Assembly: GCA_022925895.1 (NCBI GenBank)
Contig: JAKSYS010000429.1
Span: forward strand, 1 to 53,515
DNA: 53,515 bases
From: Fragilaria crotonensis
Taxonomy: Eukaryota; Bacillariophyta; Fragilariophyceae; Fragilariales; Fragilariaceae
Reading direction: 5' to 3'
Shown one piece after another: positions 1-11,767 of the stretch (its first letter is position 1; the number at the start of each line of letters is the position of its first letter). Under the pieces are notes generated by a model. The model searched no databases. It was not told where the DNA came from and saw only the letters and a list, made by a program, of their open reading frames with translations. A program made the position numbers and the translations under genes.

Positions 1-950
1 CGTTGTGTGAAAACACGATGGGTAGTTTGGGGTTGGCGCGATTGAAAATGGTAGGATTGTTGACGGGTAGAATGTGCGTGCTGATTGTAGTTGCGTTGAT
101 TTTGAGGCGGTAGTGTGAGACCACGGGATTCGTCAATGTTGGAGATGGCTCTCAAGTTCGGCGAATGGTGGCAGACTTCGTCGTTTAGTTCAGCTCGGCG
201 GATATCGGCGTCGAAGCGTTGATAAGATGCGGCGTAAAAGGAGTGATTGCTTCCCACGAACGGTGCGTTTGATGAGTTCGGCGTCGGTGTTGGGGATTCC
301 AGCATGATAGCAGTCGCGCGTAAGGATGCGGATGCGGTTTAGGTAAGAGGTGGCGACTTCATGATGTGGTTGTTTGATGGAACAAAAGCTTCGCGAGTCG
401 CTCGATGATCAGAGTTAGCGGTGCACAATGGCGTCGTAGAGTAAGAATCGCAGTGCGGGCGTCTGGTGGGCCATCAATGATATGTTTTTGGCAAGGGTCG
501 CAGACGTTTGTAAAGATCAGGTTGTAAAGTGCGGTGCCGACAAATGGGTGTGAATAAGAGACTTGTTTGGCCAAAGATCAAAGACTTGGCGTCCGGGGAA
601 ATGTTGCAAACAATTCGAAGGTTGTCGATGAAGGTGTTAAAATGGCGGCGGCGTGGCCGAAGGTCGGTTGGGTAAGCCAATTTGCGAAGGTTTGCATTTT
701 GGCGTACTAAAAGCGTCTTGGTTAGGTCTTCAATTGGGGATAAGTGAAGTCGGTTCGCGTGGAGGATGTGAGTGCATCAGGCGATGTCTGCTGGATGTGT
801 TGTGGGTCTTGCTCTGAGTCATGATCGGTGTCGTCGTCAAAGAAGGTGTCGACAGTTGGTGGGTATGCAAAGTGGCATGGGTCGCCTGGCGCGGAGTTGG
901 GCGTGCGGAAGCGAGTTTTTGATTTTCTGGGGAGTTTGGTGATCATTTTC
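1..950 (-). mobile_element. Gag-like region of a degenerate LTR retrotransposon
   Basis: On the minus strand three frames carry consecutive pieces of what reads as one retroelement Gag. In order they hold a helical segment containing PPDARTAILTLRRHCAPLT (about 430-500), then YLNRIRILTRDCYHAGIPNT followed by DAELIKRTVRG (about 240-350), then SFYAASYQRFDADIRRAELN (about 180-240), then a Gln/Asn-rich tail (1-120) of the kind that precedes a zinc knuckle. The layout resembles the UBN2-type Gag of Ty1/copia elements. At least three frame changes break it, so it is not translatable as it stands. Protease, integrase and reverse transcriptase would lie left of the window and are not seen. I recognise the fold by pattern only; a Gypsy-type Gag is the main alternative. 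Confidence 0.55.
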
Positions 951-3900
951 AGAATTGGCCGTTTTTGTGTAGATTTGGTAGGTTTCGTATTGGGAGGTTG
1001 AATAATTTTGCTTTGTTGAGTTTGGGGTTGCGAAAGATTTTGTGATGGATTTGGTGGTTGAGGTTCGAATTCCGGGTGGTAAGTTTTTGGAAGGTATAAT
1101 TTGGGCGTCGTCGAAAAGTTGTTGAAATCGGAGGTTGTGGGTTCAGTCGGTTGTGGCCGGATCGTGAGGTAATTTTACGTTTTCGGCGTGAGAATGCCTG
1201 AAAATGCATCGGAAATGCGTTGAAGAGGGCCAGAAGTAGGTTTTGCAGTTGGAGGTGAATTCGAGGGTGTTTTGGCTTGTGAACTGCTTGTTTCGGGCAA
1301 GTTTGGTGGTGAAATCGTGAGATTTTGTTGCGTTCCGGGTAGTTGTTGAGTTTCTTGTGTGTAATCGGTGTACGTGGTTTCTGCGTCGGAAATTAGCTGT
1401 TGGGAGTGAGTTTCCGTGCTGTTCGCATCGTTTTGCGTTGGATTTTCGCTGGTAGTGTCACTTTGTGTGGGATTTTCGCTGTCGGGGTCGTCGTGCGCGA
1501 AAACTGTAGTTTCAGGTTCGTTTGCTGCAAGATTTTCGTTTTGTGGGTCGTTTTGTGCAGAAATTTCGTGCTGGGGGTCCGGGGTTCGAGTCGGATCGGA
1601 AAATAAAGCGGAACGGCGAGTTTTTACGGCAAGACATGCAAAATGTGGTCCAGAAAATGTAGTTTTATCCTGTTGGAAGGTAATTATGTTGTTACTTGTA
1701 ACTAATTCCATCTGATTGGGACAGCCTAGGCTATCACAGATAGAAAAAGGTAAGTAACCAGCATAACAACCAGGATAAGACAGACATTGTAGACTAGACT
1801 CACCATTGTAGCCATTGGCTGAAGGGTGAATCAGGTCCCATTTGATCAATGAATGGAAACTCAGGATGAGACTCTTTCTCATTGTAATAATAAGAAAGAT
1901 GATTGTTGAAAGTTGGATCTCAGGGTCACGGAGGGCATCAATGAGATGTGGCAATGCCCAGGCTTGATAGATTGATTCCTCAAGTGGACCAGTTGTGAAA
2001 ACTGGTATCATGCGAATAGCCAAGGAAAGGGGACCGTTTTGGGATCGCGAGCGACGTGCTTACTGGAATCAGGGTGGCGACGCAGGTTAGCGGCGCTGAT
2101 TGGAATCAGTCGGGGTCGCCAATGTGATAGGAAAGAATTGGTTTGGCAAGTTGGGCTTTGAACAAAGCTTGGACTGACAATCTGTTGTAGGGTTCTCCAT
2201 CTCTGTTGCTGATGATTGGTTGTTGATCATGGTTGAAAGTGGTGGGAAGATTCCTGCTCTTGCTGTAGGTTTAGCAATCTCAGTTGATGAACCATTAGAG
2301 TAGGAGTTGGACGCAAGTGGGAGCCTTGGAACATGATAACGTGAGGAGGATGGTTCCTGGGGAGAATGCCGGTCGGGTCCTTTGGATTCACAAGTTGCGC
2401 AACTCGGTAGAGGATATACTCGAAGTGCGGAAGGAAGTCAATCGAGAAGTTGATGCCGTTGGTAGGGACTGGAGTGAGGTCAGAGTAGACATCCATGTAG
2501 TAGGTTTCCTCATTTGCTTCTGTTGGTTGCAGGGTAAACAGTTGGAGGAAGTCCAGAGGTTGGCAGACCACATAGTTGATTGCAAGTGTGTCATCATTGA
2601 CATCATCAAGATCCAATTGAACAAGAGAGGGCCTGGTAATCATGGGAAGCAGGTTGCAAAGTTGGACAAGAATAGATCTGCAGGTGGAAGGTTGCCAATA
2701 TGGAAGCGGTTGTTGGATAATTCTGGTTCCCTCGATCGTCGTCGCGTCTTGCGATTAATGAGACCATGTTCGAATAAGGCAAGGCGAATGATTGTCTGGG
2801 CAGTTCGCAAGGCAATCGATCGTTGTTCCTCGTCGTCCAATCGAAAGAATTCGTGTATGCGACAAGATAGGGATTCGCGCGAGCGAATTCAATTCCACGC
2901 GAAACATTTTCCGATAGCGTTTCAATCCGCGATAAGGAATGCAAAAGGCAGGGAAAGATCGGCTTCAAAGAAGGCATGGTTAGCAAAGCGGGGCGTCCGA
3001 AAAGTAGTGGTATCAGGAACAAACTTAGAGCGGCAGCGGTAGACTTGATATCTTTGGCGATCTGGAACAAGTGTTTCGGGTAGAGGTCGTGTTGACGAAA
3101 TCCGTGTCGGTGGTATGTGCTGTGGCGGTGGTGGGTTATGTAGTAGAGTCGGAGCGCGTAGATGAGTCCGACAGCACATTGCGTTTCCATCGGGCAGTGG
3201 GAGGGTTTTCGTAGAAGTCGCGGGTGATGTCGTAGTACTTATCCGGGATGCCGAAGGTCAAAAGGAGCGTTGTTCGTCGGTGAAATGCTGGGTTAGCAAG
3301 TTGGTAGCACGGTTCAGAGTGTGAATCATGCCGAGTAGGTAGAACTTGTCGTCGCGGGAATACCGAGGGAGTTAGGACTTGGCATCTGGTGTCTGAGAGT
3401 GATGTGGCGCGATATAGGCTTCATGTCGGGTGACGTGATGTCGCGAATGTGATGAACTTCCGGTGGAGCGGCGAGAAAGTTGAGACAGAAAGCTGCGATA
3501 GTGGTGCTGATTTCGATGCAAAGCGGTAGGTCGCGTAGATGGATGGTACCGTTCAGTGGGTCGTCCAGCGTAGCTTCTGAGAACATCAAGGCCGATGATG
3601 GATGGTGAGCTGGGTCCTGGAACATTGCATAAGGGCGTTGGTGAACTGGGGCAAGAGGATTCAAATGCCTTAGGGGCGGTTCAGGAAAAAGTGGGGTAGC
3701 ATCCGGACTGGTTGTTGAGTTGCTGCTTTGGGTAGCTCATTAAGTGCTTCCAAAATTGGGTTAGTTGCTGTTTCTTCCACAAATTCCTCTTCAATGCTTT
3801 CAATGATCATGGGTTCTGGCATGATTTCAACTTCTGGTAAGACTTCAGGGTCAGGAACAGGGTCAGAAGCAGGGTAAAAGTTAACAGATGGCTTAGTTGG

Positions 3901-6174
3901 TGAATTATCACTGGGGAGTAATAATTTTCACCAACATCAGCACAATCAGGAGTCAGGGAAGAGGGTAAATCTTCCAATTTGATAGGAACAGGATGCTGGA
4001 CACTCAAGGAAGTGGAGAAAGGCTGGGATCAGTGGGATTGTGGGCTCTGTAGGCACACTGGGGTGGACTGGATTGGATCGCCGTACCGTCCACGACAGTA
4101 AACTCGACAGTATCATCATCATCACAGTACGATTCCAAGGCCTTTTCTTCAGCAGTTAGGGGCCGCGTGGTGCAAAGTGGACAAAGGGTCGATATCAAAC
4201 GAGTCATCGGTAGGCGAAGCGGGCTGGGAAAATGGTCGAGTGGATGCGTCATCGGCAGAATGGTCATTGAAGTTGGGACGCGGGGACGGTGTCTCAGGAT
4301 AACACGGACTGTAAATACGGCGGTTGTCGGGGACTGTGGCGCTGACGCGAAGGGAGTTTGGACGGAATCTGGAGTTTCGGCACAAAAATTACGAGTCCCG
4401 AGTTCAGCGCTGCGGTCATGACACGTCATAGTTTTCGTTCGCGAGGCTGCAGAGTTGTCGACGTCCACCAATACGCGCGGGGGCGAGGGAAAATTTTGAA
4501 CAGTCATTTCTCGAGAACCATCTGTCGGAATTCGCTCAAATTTGGCCAGGATGTCGACCATACGGTGTGCTGGCGGCACGGAGTGTGAGTTTCGTTGCCC
4601 GATTACGCTGCGAACGAGGATGAGCAAATCAAGAATGGGCATCAACTGTTCATCTCCAGTCATCTTGATGGCAATTATGACAAGGTCTTCAAGGTCCTCA
4701 TGATGCTGTAGAAAGCCAGTAAACTCAGTGAGGGTTGGAGTATAACCGAAGGAAGCAATTCTGTGGGTAAAAGTGGCGATTTCTGACTCCAGGCCAGGAT
4801 GACTGGGGTGGATGAGTGTGGGAGGTTCTTTGGATTCTCCCTGGCATGTGCTTTCTGGCTGAGGGAGGCTGATACCTTGATGGTGAAGGATGGAATGGGA
4901 GGTTAAAAAGATGAGCAAAGAGACAGTCATGGAGATCTTTGCATGTCTTCTGAAGGGTGGTGAAGCCAGATGGATTCATGCACCCGGGAGCTTGAAAAAT
5001 TGGATTGTGAGCAGGTTGGGCAAAGTTGGTCAAGGTGGTAACTTTTGCGGTTGGAATGCTTGGAGTGTTGGCTCTGGACTTGTAGGTGAGCGTGGGAGGC
5101 GAATTTGGAGCTTTCTGGGGCGTTTTCAAGTCGTTCGTATCATCGGTGAGATCGATTACGTTGTGTTCGTTCGGGTTAGTGCGGCGCTTGGCGGCGGTAG
5201 TAGTGTGCTCCTCTGTAGTAAAAACATCAGTAGGTCCAATGTTATTGCTCATAACATTGGTAGATGCAGCAGGTAAGGTAGTTGGACCGTTTTTGTTTGT
5301 AGTTTCGCCCATTTTGTTGTAGTAGTTGTCCATGGTAGTTGTGGTTGTAGTGGTCTGCATCTTTGCAGCCTTCTTGGTGGTAGAAGTAGCCCTGTGGCTA
5401 ACTTTAGTGTCCTGCTGTGGTGGAGCTGCAAAAGCCTGCTGCTTGCGCTCGTCGGGGTGGAGGTTGCGATCCTCTTCAATAATATCATCGATGTCGTCGG
5501 AGGTTAACTTGCAGACGTCAAAATAGGCGGGACCTTTCTCAGAGGTGCGCCTCTTCTTCTTGTTGTTTGGGAGGTCCTGATCGTCATCAGGGGTAGTGGT
5601 TGGAGAAGGGATGTAACGGACACGGGAGGGGAGCTTGGATTTCTTCGGAGATCCATAGGCTAGGGCACCTTTGTAGAGGGCGGGATGGGTGGGCGTGTCA
5701 GGAGGGACAGGAGATGCGCCGAGTTCGGCGGGGTGGTCGACGTTAGCGTCGAACGCGTCAGGGTTAGCGCCTTTGGAGGCGGACCTAGAGGCGCGAGGGG
5801 CAAGGGGGCGGAGGTAAGTTCTGCATGGTGGACTTGAAAAGTTCTGTTGCCTTCAAGGGTGAGTTTAAATCCGTTGCTGGCGAATCAAAAGGCGAGAAAT
5901 TAATAGCAGTTAAGCGTAGGTTCTTAACGGCCGTAGGTAGATTCGACCAATGATCGGAGACATTGGTCGAGTATTTCCTCGACGGTAGAGCCTTGGACCG
6001 GTGGTACGAGGCGAGCAACCATGACAGTATTCGTGTGATCGGTACGCGAGTACTGGCCGACGGTAGACTTAAGGTTAGTAGGACCTAGAAGTCTGCCGTC
6101 GGACTTGACGGGAGAGGAAGCGAACGTGACGGATCGTCCAGCTTTGGGCGTAGGAGTCCTGAAGATGTGGACCA
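951..6174 (-). pseudogene. Long frame-broken coding region upstream of the Gag-like part
   Basis: The minus strand holds a chain of open stretches that end and resume in shifted frames: 5924-6175 (opens MVHIFRTPTPKAGRSVTF), 5785-6018, 4725-5360, 4004-4930, 3807-4007, 3326-3664, 2606-3190, 2227-2643 and 1175-2023. They share a Thr/Pro/Asn/Ser-rich, low-complexity style, and the minus strand reads more like protein than the plus strand (for example the acidic stretch DVNDDTLAINYVV near 2590). The 3' end (950-1550) is a Pro/Thr/Ser/Gln linker leading to the Gag-like part. I recognise no catalytic domain. If it belongs to the same element as the Gag-like part, the leader of about 5 kb is unusually long; it could be an extra captured gene or nested debris. 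Confidence 0.45.
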
Positions 6175-6411
6175 TGATGGTAGATTTGTTGTTACAAATA
6201 TGTAGAAGATGTAGAACTAAGTAGTAAAGGCCTTTACTGTTTTTGGTTTGTGGAAATTATAAGTTAAAATGTAGATGAAAAATGAAAGTGAGATCTCAAT
6301 ATTAGTTGGAGTCTCACAAAGTTATGTTGCTTTAATCCCACTTGTTGAGTGGTGTTTGAGTTATGAATCCCATAGTAAAGTTGTGTTGTCAATAAAATTG
6401 ACAACATAACA
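6175..6411 (-). repeat. Candidate 5' LTR (237 bp)
   Basis: Read on the minus strand the segment starts TGTTATGTTGTC and ends ACCATCA, so it has LTR-like TG..CA ends. It is AT-rich compared with its flanks. Next to its start lies a perfect inverted repeat, ten bases each side of AAA (6384-6406), as in the short inverted ends of some LTRs. The bases that follow on the minus strand begin TGGTCC, which is how a primer-binding site complementary to a tRNA 3' CCA end would begin, although they also overlap the first ATG of the broken coding region. The partner LTR would lie outside the window, so this is a structural guess. Confidence 0.4.
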
Positions 6412-6783
6412 GATTTGAATACTTAGGGAAACTCAGGGCAACATGATTTAAATTCCTTGCGTGGTCGCGGGATCCAGAGTTCTGATTCGCAGAACTACTG
6501 GAACGAGTCACGGACAGACGAAGGAAAATAAAGGACTGTCTACCGTATTACCGTATGGTATTTAACCTTACAGTAATTACGAGTGACAGTGTGACAGAGT
6601 GACAGTATGTAGATCTTTAACATTTTACTCAATTAGAGGATCGCGCCGAACTTTCGGTTAACTGCATAGGAAGTTTCAAGAGATGCCTCCCTCCATTGCA
6701 ACGACCAGCTTCCTCAGATAAGGCAATCAACACAGTTAACTTGGTGATCGTTAGTCTACCAACAGACAGGCTTCAAGCTTCTT
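6412..6783. other. Intergenic, no gene seen
   Basis: No supported coding sequence. The stretch holds the outer flank of the retroelement, a short imperfect 8-bp repeat of TGACAG type near 6575-6607, and presumably the promoter of the downstream plus-strand gene. Confidence 0.5.
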
Positions 6784-9700
6784 ATGAAGTCAATAAGACG
6801 GACACTCCTTATTCGCAATGATGAACTGTCAACAAGCGATGATGACCTTGAACGAGGGTTGCACAAAAAGTTGAAAGGTAAAGAAAGGGCAGAGTGGATC
6901 GTTCCTATTTGGCAGCGAGATCGTACCACATACCTGGAAACTCCTGGTTCCAAGATTGGTGGCAGTTCGTATATGCCAATAACCACCCAATTTTGGCCTC
7001 TGCTGCCATGATCGGCACCACCCAGTAACAAATGGAACAAGGATTCTTGTTTTCTGGGGACACTATCGGCAAGTTTAGCAATCTTCAATCTCTTTTACCT
7101 CTATTTCTATTGGAAGGGTCAAGCGGATGCGATTGCCATTTCGAGTAATGTCACGATCAGCACTGACGATGACTACTTGGATATGCGGAGCGTCGTGGTT
7201 CACCAGTGGCAGTTTTATCTGTGGACCCTTGGTGCACTGCTGGCGTCACTCTATAACACGTCTATCTGGACCGTCGCCGCGTGCGCTGTCTGCGCTCCCG
7301 GTGGCAGATTTGCAACTCTGAGTCACTTGCGCTGGGTGGGTAAAATATTGGTATTTGTCATTGTTTTCGCGACGGCAGCCATCGCGATCGTTCTCGTCAT
7401 CTATCGCGCAAATGTTGAAGGCGACACTGTTATAGAAAAGGATTTTAATGGAGTGGTTGAACAAATTGACATTGAAAATGCAATGAAACCTCAGGCCAAC
7501 TTGTATTTGAAAGCTTGGGCGGTTCAACTGCCCTCTCTACCTTCGTCTATGATGCCGTAATACAACGGTCTTCTTCTCCGGCATCTTGGCATGTGGCGGA
7601 GATTTTCCCATCCTTGGAGGACGACCCTATGAGAAGAGGAAGGAAGCTCAAAGGCTCACCAAGGAAAGGAGGAGAAGCCGTAGGAGCATCCGCGAGAGAG
7701 TTCGGTTGTCCATTACCGCAGGCGACGACTCCTGCCAGTCAGATGACGAGGCACAAGCATTCATGAAGGCGCGCCGTGAAAGCAAGCGCGATAGCGTTCG
7801 ATCTTCCAGGAGCCAGAAAAGAAGCTTCAAACTTGGCACCAGTTTCCGGAGGTCGAAACGTCTTTCTGCCGATAAGTCCGTGCTTCGACGGCCTTCCACA
7901 AGCTCAAGAAAGCTCGAAGGTCGAAGAAAGTCGAAAAGCGGGTCTACTGATGCTTCGAGCAGTGTTGATTCCAGTGACTTTCTATCAGATGACTCCACTG
8001 AATCAAATGTGGAGGCTCAAGAGTCGGCGAAGGAGCGCCGAAGAAGCAAACGTACAGGTGATGCGTTCGAAAGGGACGAGGTACGCAGAAGCAGGAAGGC
8101 GAGTTTTAAAGACGACAGATCGGGAAGCGTGTGTCTGCTGATGATCACGGCAGAATCTCAAAGACGCGAGAAGGTCGAAGAAAGTCGAAGCGGGATTCCA
8201 CTGCTGCGATCAAGGGCAATGCGGATGACGATTTGTCAATTGAATCCCTTGAATCAGGCGACGATGCCCAACTGTCGGCGAAGGAGCGTCGAAAACGAAG
8301 AAAATCGAAACGGGATTCCACTGCTGAGATCAAGAGCAATGCGGATGACGATGTATCAATTGAATCCATTGAAATAAGCGACGATGCCCCACTGTCGCCG
8401 AAGGAGCGTCGAAAGCGAAGAAAGTCGAAACGGGATTCCACTGCTGAGATCAAGAGCAATGCGGATGACGATTTGTCAATTGAATCCATTGAATTAAGCG
8501 ACAATGCCCCACCTTCGGCGAAGGAGCGTCGAAAACGCAGAAAGTCGAAACGGGATTCCACTGCTGCGATCAAGAGCATTGCGGATGACGATTTGTCAAT
8601 TGAATCCATTGAAACAGGCGACAATGCCCCACTGTCAGCGAAGGAGCGTCGAAAGCGAAGAAAGTCGAAACGGGATTCCACTGCCGCGATCAAGAGCAAT
8701 GCGGATGACGATTTGTCAATTGAATCCATTGAAACAGGCGACAATGCCCCACTGTCAGCGAAGGAGCGTCGAAAACGAAGAAAGTCGAAACGGGATTCCA
8801 CTGCTGCGATCAAGAGCATTGCGGATGATGATTTGTCAATTGAATCCATTGAAACAGGCGACAATGCCCCACTGTCAGCGAAGGAGCGTCGAAAACGAAG
8901 AAAGTCGAAACGGGATTCCACTGCCGCGATCAAGAGCAATGCGGATGACGACTTGTCAATTGAATCCATTGAATTAAGCGACAATGCCCCACCTTCGGCG
9001 AAGGAGCGTCGAAAGCGAAGAAAGTCGAAACGGGATTCCACTGCTGCGATCAAGAGCAATGCGGATGGCGAATCGTCAGTAGCATCCATTGAAACAGGCG
9101 TCGAGGCCCCACTGTCTGCGAAGGAGCTTCCAAAACGCAACGACGACCGAAGTTCAGGAAAGCTGGCTTCTACGAACGATCTGGGTAGAGCCTCAATGAA
9201 AGGCGAAGGTCGAAGAAAGACGAAACGGGATTCCAGCTCAGCGATCAACATTAATGTGGGTGGGGACCCAGCGAATAAATCTAAATCGGATGAGGTGGAG
9301 GCTGAAGCTGAGGTGCCCTCCAAGGACCTTCCAAAAGACAGAGGCGACGTCAAGAAAAGCGGGAAAAAGAAGACTCGCATCAAAGACGGCGACGGTTCCC
9401 GAAAAGGTGACTATGTTGATGATGAGCTTAAACTTTCAAATCTTGAGAGTCAAAGGCAGTCCAAGAGGAATTCCTCAAGCGAACCGAATGTATCAGGTGG
9501 AGATGCACAAGAGGCTTCGAAGGAGACGCGTAAAAAAGCCAAAGGCGACGAACGTCCGAGAGAAACGTTGAATATTGATGATCCCGACAAAGCTTCAGAG
9601 AAGGTTCAAGGTCGACGAAAGTCGAAACGGGATTCCACAGCAACGATGAATGTCAATGTGGAAAGGCACCCAAGCAACGAATCCACTAAAGCAGACGACG

Positions 9701-10932
9701 ATATTCAACCGTCCGCAAAGGCGAATCGAAAGAACAATGACATCGGTGATCCTTTGAAACAAGGCGAGTCAAAACCAAGCAGGAAGGCAAGGTTGAAAGT
9801 GGACAACAGTCCCGTAATGGCGGAGTCTGTCGATGATACCGGCAGAAACTTAATGAAGCTTGAAGGTCGGAGAAAATCAAAAGGGGATTCCCCCGAGGTG
9901 GCTCAAGAGTCTTCGAAGGAGCGTCGACAAAGCGAACGCTTGGGTGACACGCGAACGAGCACGAAAGCATTGCTCAAGACCACCATATCAGGAGGCGATG
10001 AAGGCGACGCGTCAGAAGAGATGGCTCAAGCCAATGAGAGAAGGAAAAGTGGAAAGGGCGAGGGTGATTATAGTGGACTTTCGAAGGACGAGCAAACCAA
10101 GAGCTCAGGTCGTAGAAAACCAAAACGCGATTCCCCTGCAGTGTCGGACGTGAATCGTGATGCTGCTTTTTTGACCGAAACAACCCAATCGAACGAGGTG
10201 GCTCAAGAGTCTACGGAGGAGCGTCGAAAAAGTAAACGCTTAAGTGCTGCTTTCAACGAGGACACACAAACCAGCTCGAAGGCATTGCTGAAGACGACCG
10301 TGTCAGGAGGTGCTGAGGCCGAAGCGCCAGATGCAGTGACTCAAACCAGTAAGAGAAGGAAGAGAGGGAAGATCGAAGGTGAAGATAATGCATTTCCGAA
10401 GGTCGAGCAGACGAAGAGCTCAAAGGCACCGATGACGGACATCGCGTCCGATGGCACTACGCGAAAATCGAAAGGCTTGTCTTCGAAGGAGTCAGTGTCA
10501 GCAGACAAAGGACCTACCAAAACGCATACTAAGCCAGAAGGTCGAAGGGAGTCAAAACGGGATCCAACCGTACCGGGATCGAAGCCGTCTGATGACGCTC
10601 CCAAGACATTCGAAACAAAGGATGCATCGACCGAAGGCGTCCTACCAGCTGATGATGCGAAAGGAGGCCGAGTGTCTGAAACCAACCCAAAAGATTCGAA
10701 GAAACAGAGTGCCAAGTCTGCAAAGGAACCTCCTGAAGGCTCAGATACACGGGGGAAGAGCCAAAAGACGAAGAAACTCAAAAGAGATGATAAAACAGAG
10801 GAGGGCGTTGCCATCGATGTCGACGGAGGTGGCCAACAGGTTGAGAAGGATGAACGAAAGAAAAAAAAAGGAAAAAAGAAACGTCAAATGCAGGATAAGT
10901 CGCAGGGTCAGGTTGAGTCGCCAAAAGCATAA
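6784..10932 (+). CDS. Membrane protein with long Lys/Arg/Ser/Asp repeat tail (frame-disrupted)
   Basis: The proposed start opens MKSIRRTLLIRNDELSTSDD. Hydrophobic segments follow at about 7040-7110 (LSASLAIFNLFYLYFYW), 7200-7290 and 7335-7410 (ILVFVIVFATAAIAIVLVIY), so the N-terminal part is a multipass membrane region. From about 7600 the protein turns into a highly charged tail built on KERRRSKR / GRRKSKRDS motifs, with eight near-identical 40-residue repeats (8161-9120) and then looser copies to a Lys-rich end. Coding continuity needs frame changes near 6960-7015, 7500, 7555 and 8130; the last three all have the sense of a missing base. A short intron could explain one near 7010. I do not recognise the family. 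The basic Ser-rich tail would be a good kinase target and could bind polyanions; that is inference. It could equally be two fused or misassembled genes. Confidence 0.6.
8161..9120 (+). repeat. Tandem 120-bp (40-aa) coding repeat, eight units
   Basis: Units follow each other at exactly 120 bp: the first (8161-8280) is diverged, and seven from 8281 to 9120 are nearly identical at both DNA and protein level. Each unit encodes a basic block (KERRKRRKSKRDST), a short linker (AAIKSNA or variants), an acidic block (DDDLSIESIE) and a turn (TGDNAPLSA or LSDNAPPSA). Units alternate in two flavours, IETGDNAPLSA and IELSDNAPPSA, so the array probably grew by duplication of multi-unit blocks. The low divergence at silent sites points to recent expansion or homogenisation. 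Confidence 0.95.
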
Positions 10933-11600
10933 ATTCCGACCAAGTGACCGGCGATGCGAAAGAAAGGAAACGACGAAGGCTGTAATTGAGTCGTCGAGGG
11001 AGAGGTTAGAAGGCTCCGCGATCAAAGCCCCCAATCCGACGATAAAGAGTGGAAGCCGCAAAGTGAACTTGAAGGACTTGAACCGAACGTGTCTCGTCGA
11101 TAAAGGGCAGATCCGCTCAATTCACTAGATCTGTCGGAGCAGGTCGCATATCCCCTTGGACTCTTGATCATTCCCTACGAGCTGGCCATTGACAAGCTCA
11201 CGTTTCCATCTAAGTGACGCAAAAATGAGAATGCAAATGAAGAGACTTAACAGTCTGTAAAGAAGATTCACAAAACAGCCCATTAGTGGAGCAGGAAGAC
11301 AAGGCTCAAAGTTGACAATATGTCCAGAATTTTGGTGTCTGTTGGTGATCCTGGCAGAACCTTAATGAACCTTGGAGGACACAAAAGTCAAAATCGGATA
11401 CCAATCCTGAGTCAACGCAAATCTGGATGATGGTCTACGGGCCACATCATTACAGACGAGTTGACTTCTAGTTCTACGAAGGAGTGAGGAAAACGCAAAC
11501 ACTTGAGCACGCCCATACCGACGTTAACCGAACTAGCACGACATTGATGGTCGTCCCATTTGGCGAATCCGACAGGTCATGTAAAGAAGCATCAACCCCA
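10933..11600 (+). pseudogene. Decayed continuation of the charged-repeat gene
   Basis: Past the stop codon the DNA still resembles the tail-coding repeats. The stretch near 11300-11390 aligns with 9790-9890 (a diagnostic shared piece is CTTAATGAA, next to GGCAGAA). The stretch near 11460-11550 aligns with 9900-9980 (TTC.ACGAAGGAG followed by CGAACTAGCACGA versus CGAACGAGCACGA). The copy is full of stops and shifts. I read it as former coding repeats left behind when the reading frame was shortened. The remaining 11601-11767 shows no gene. Confidence 0.6.
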
Positions 11601-11767
11601 TGAGTACATTCTTGCGGGTGATAATAATGGACAAGCGAGAAACCATCAATCCTCCGATCTTGTATTGTGCTTCAGCACTGAAATCTACAGAAGTGGCTTT
11701 CTACATTTATACCTTCTGACCTTTTCGAAAGAAGAAAGCCAGTAGCAACGCAAATTGTCGCACCAAG

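Noticed and set aside
2317-3042. 241-codon plus-strand open frame inside the retroelement region
   Set aside because: No family features, and the minus strand in the same place reads more like protein and fits the orientation of the Gag-like part.
8145-9383. 412-codon minus-strand open frame opposite the charged repeats
   Set aside because: It mirrors the 120-bp repeats on the other strand. The plus strand has the continuous basic/acidic design and similar motifs outside the array.
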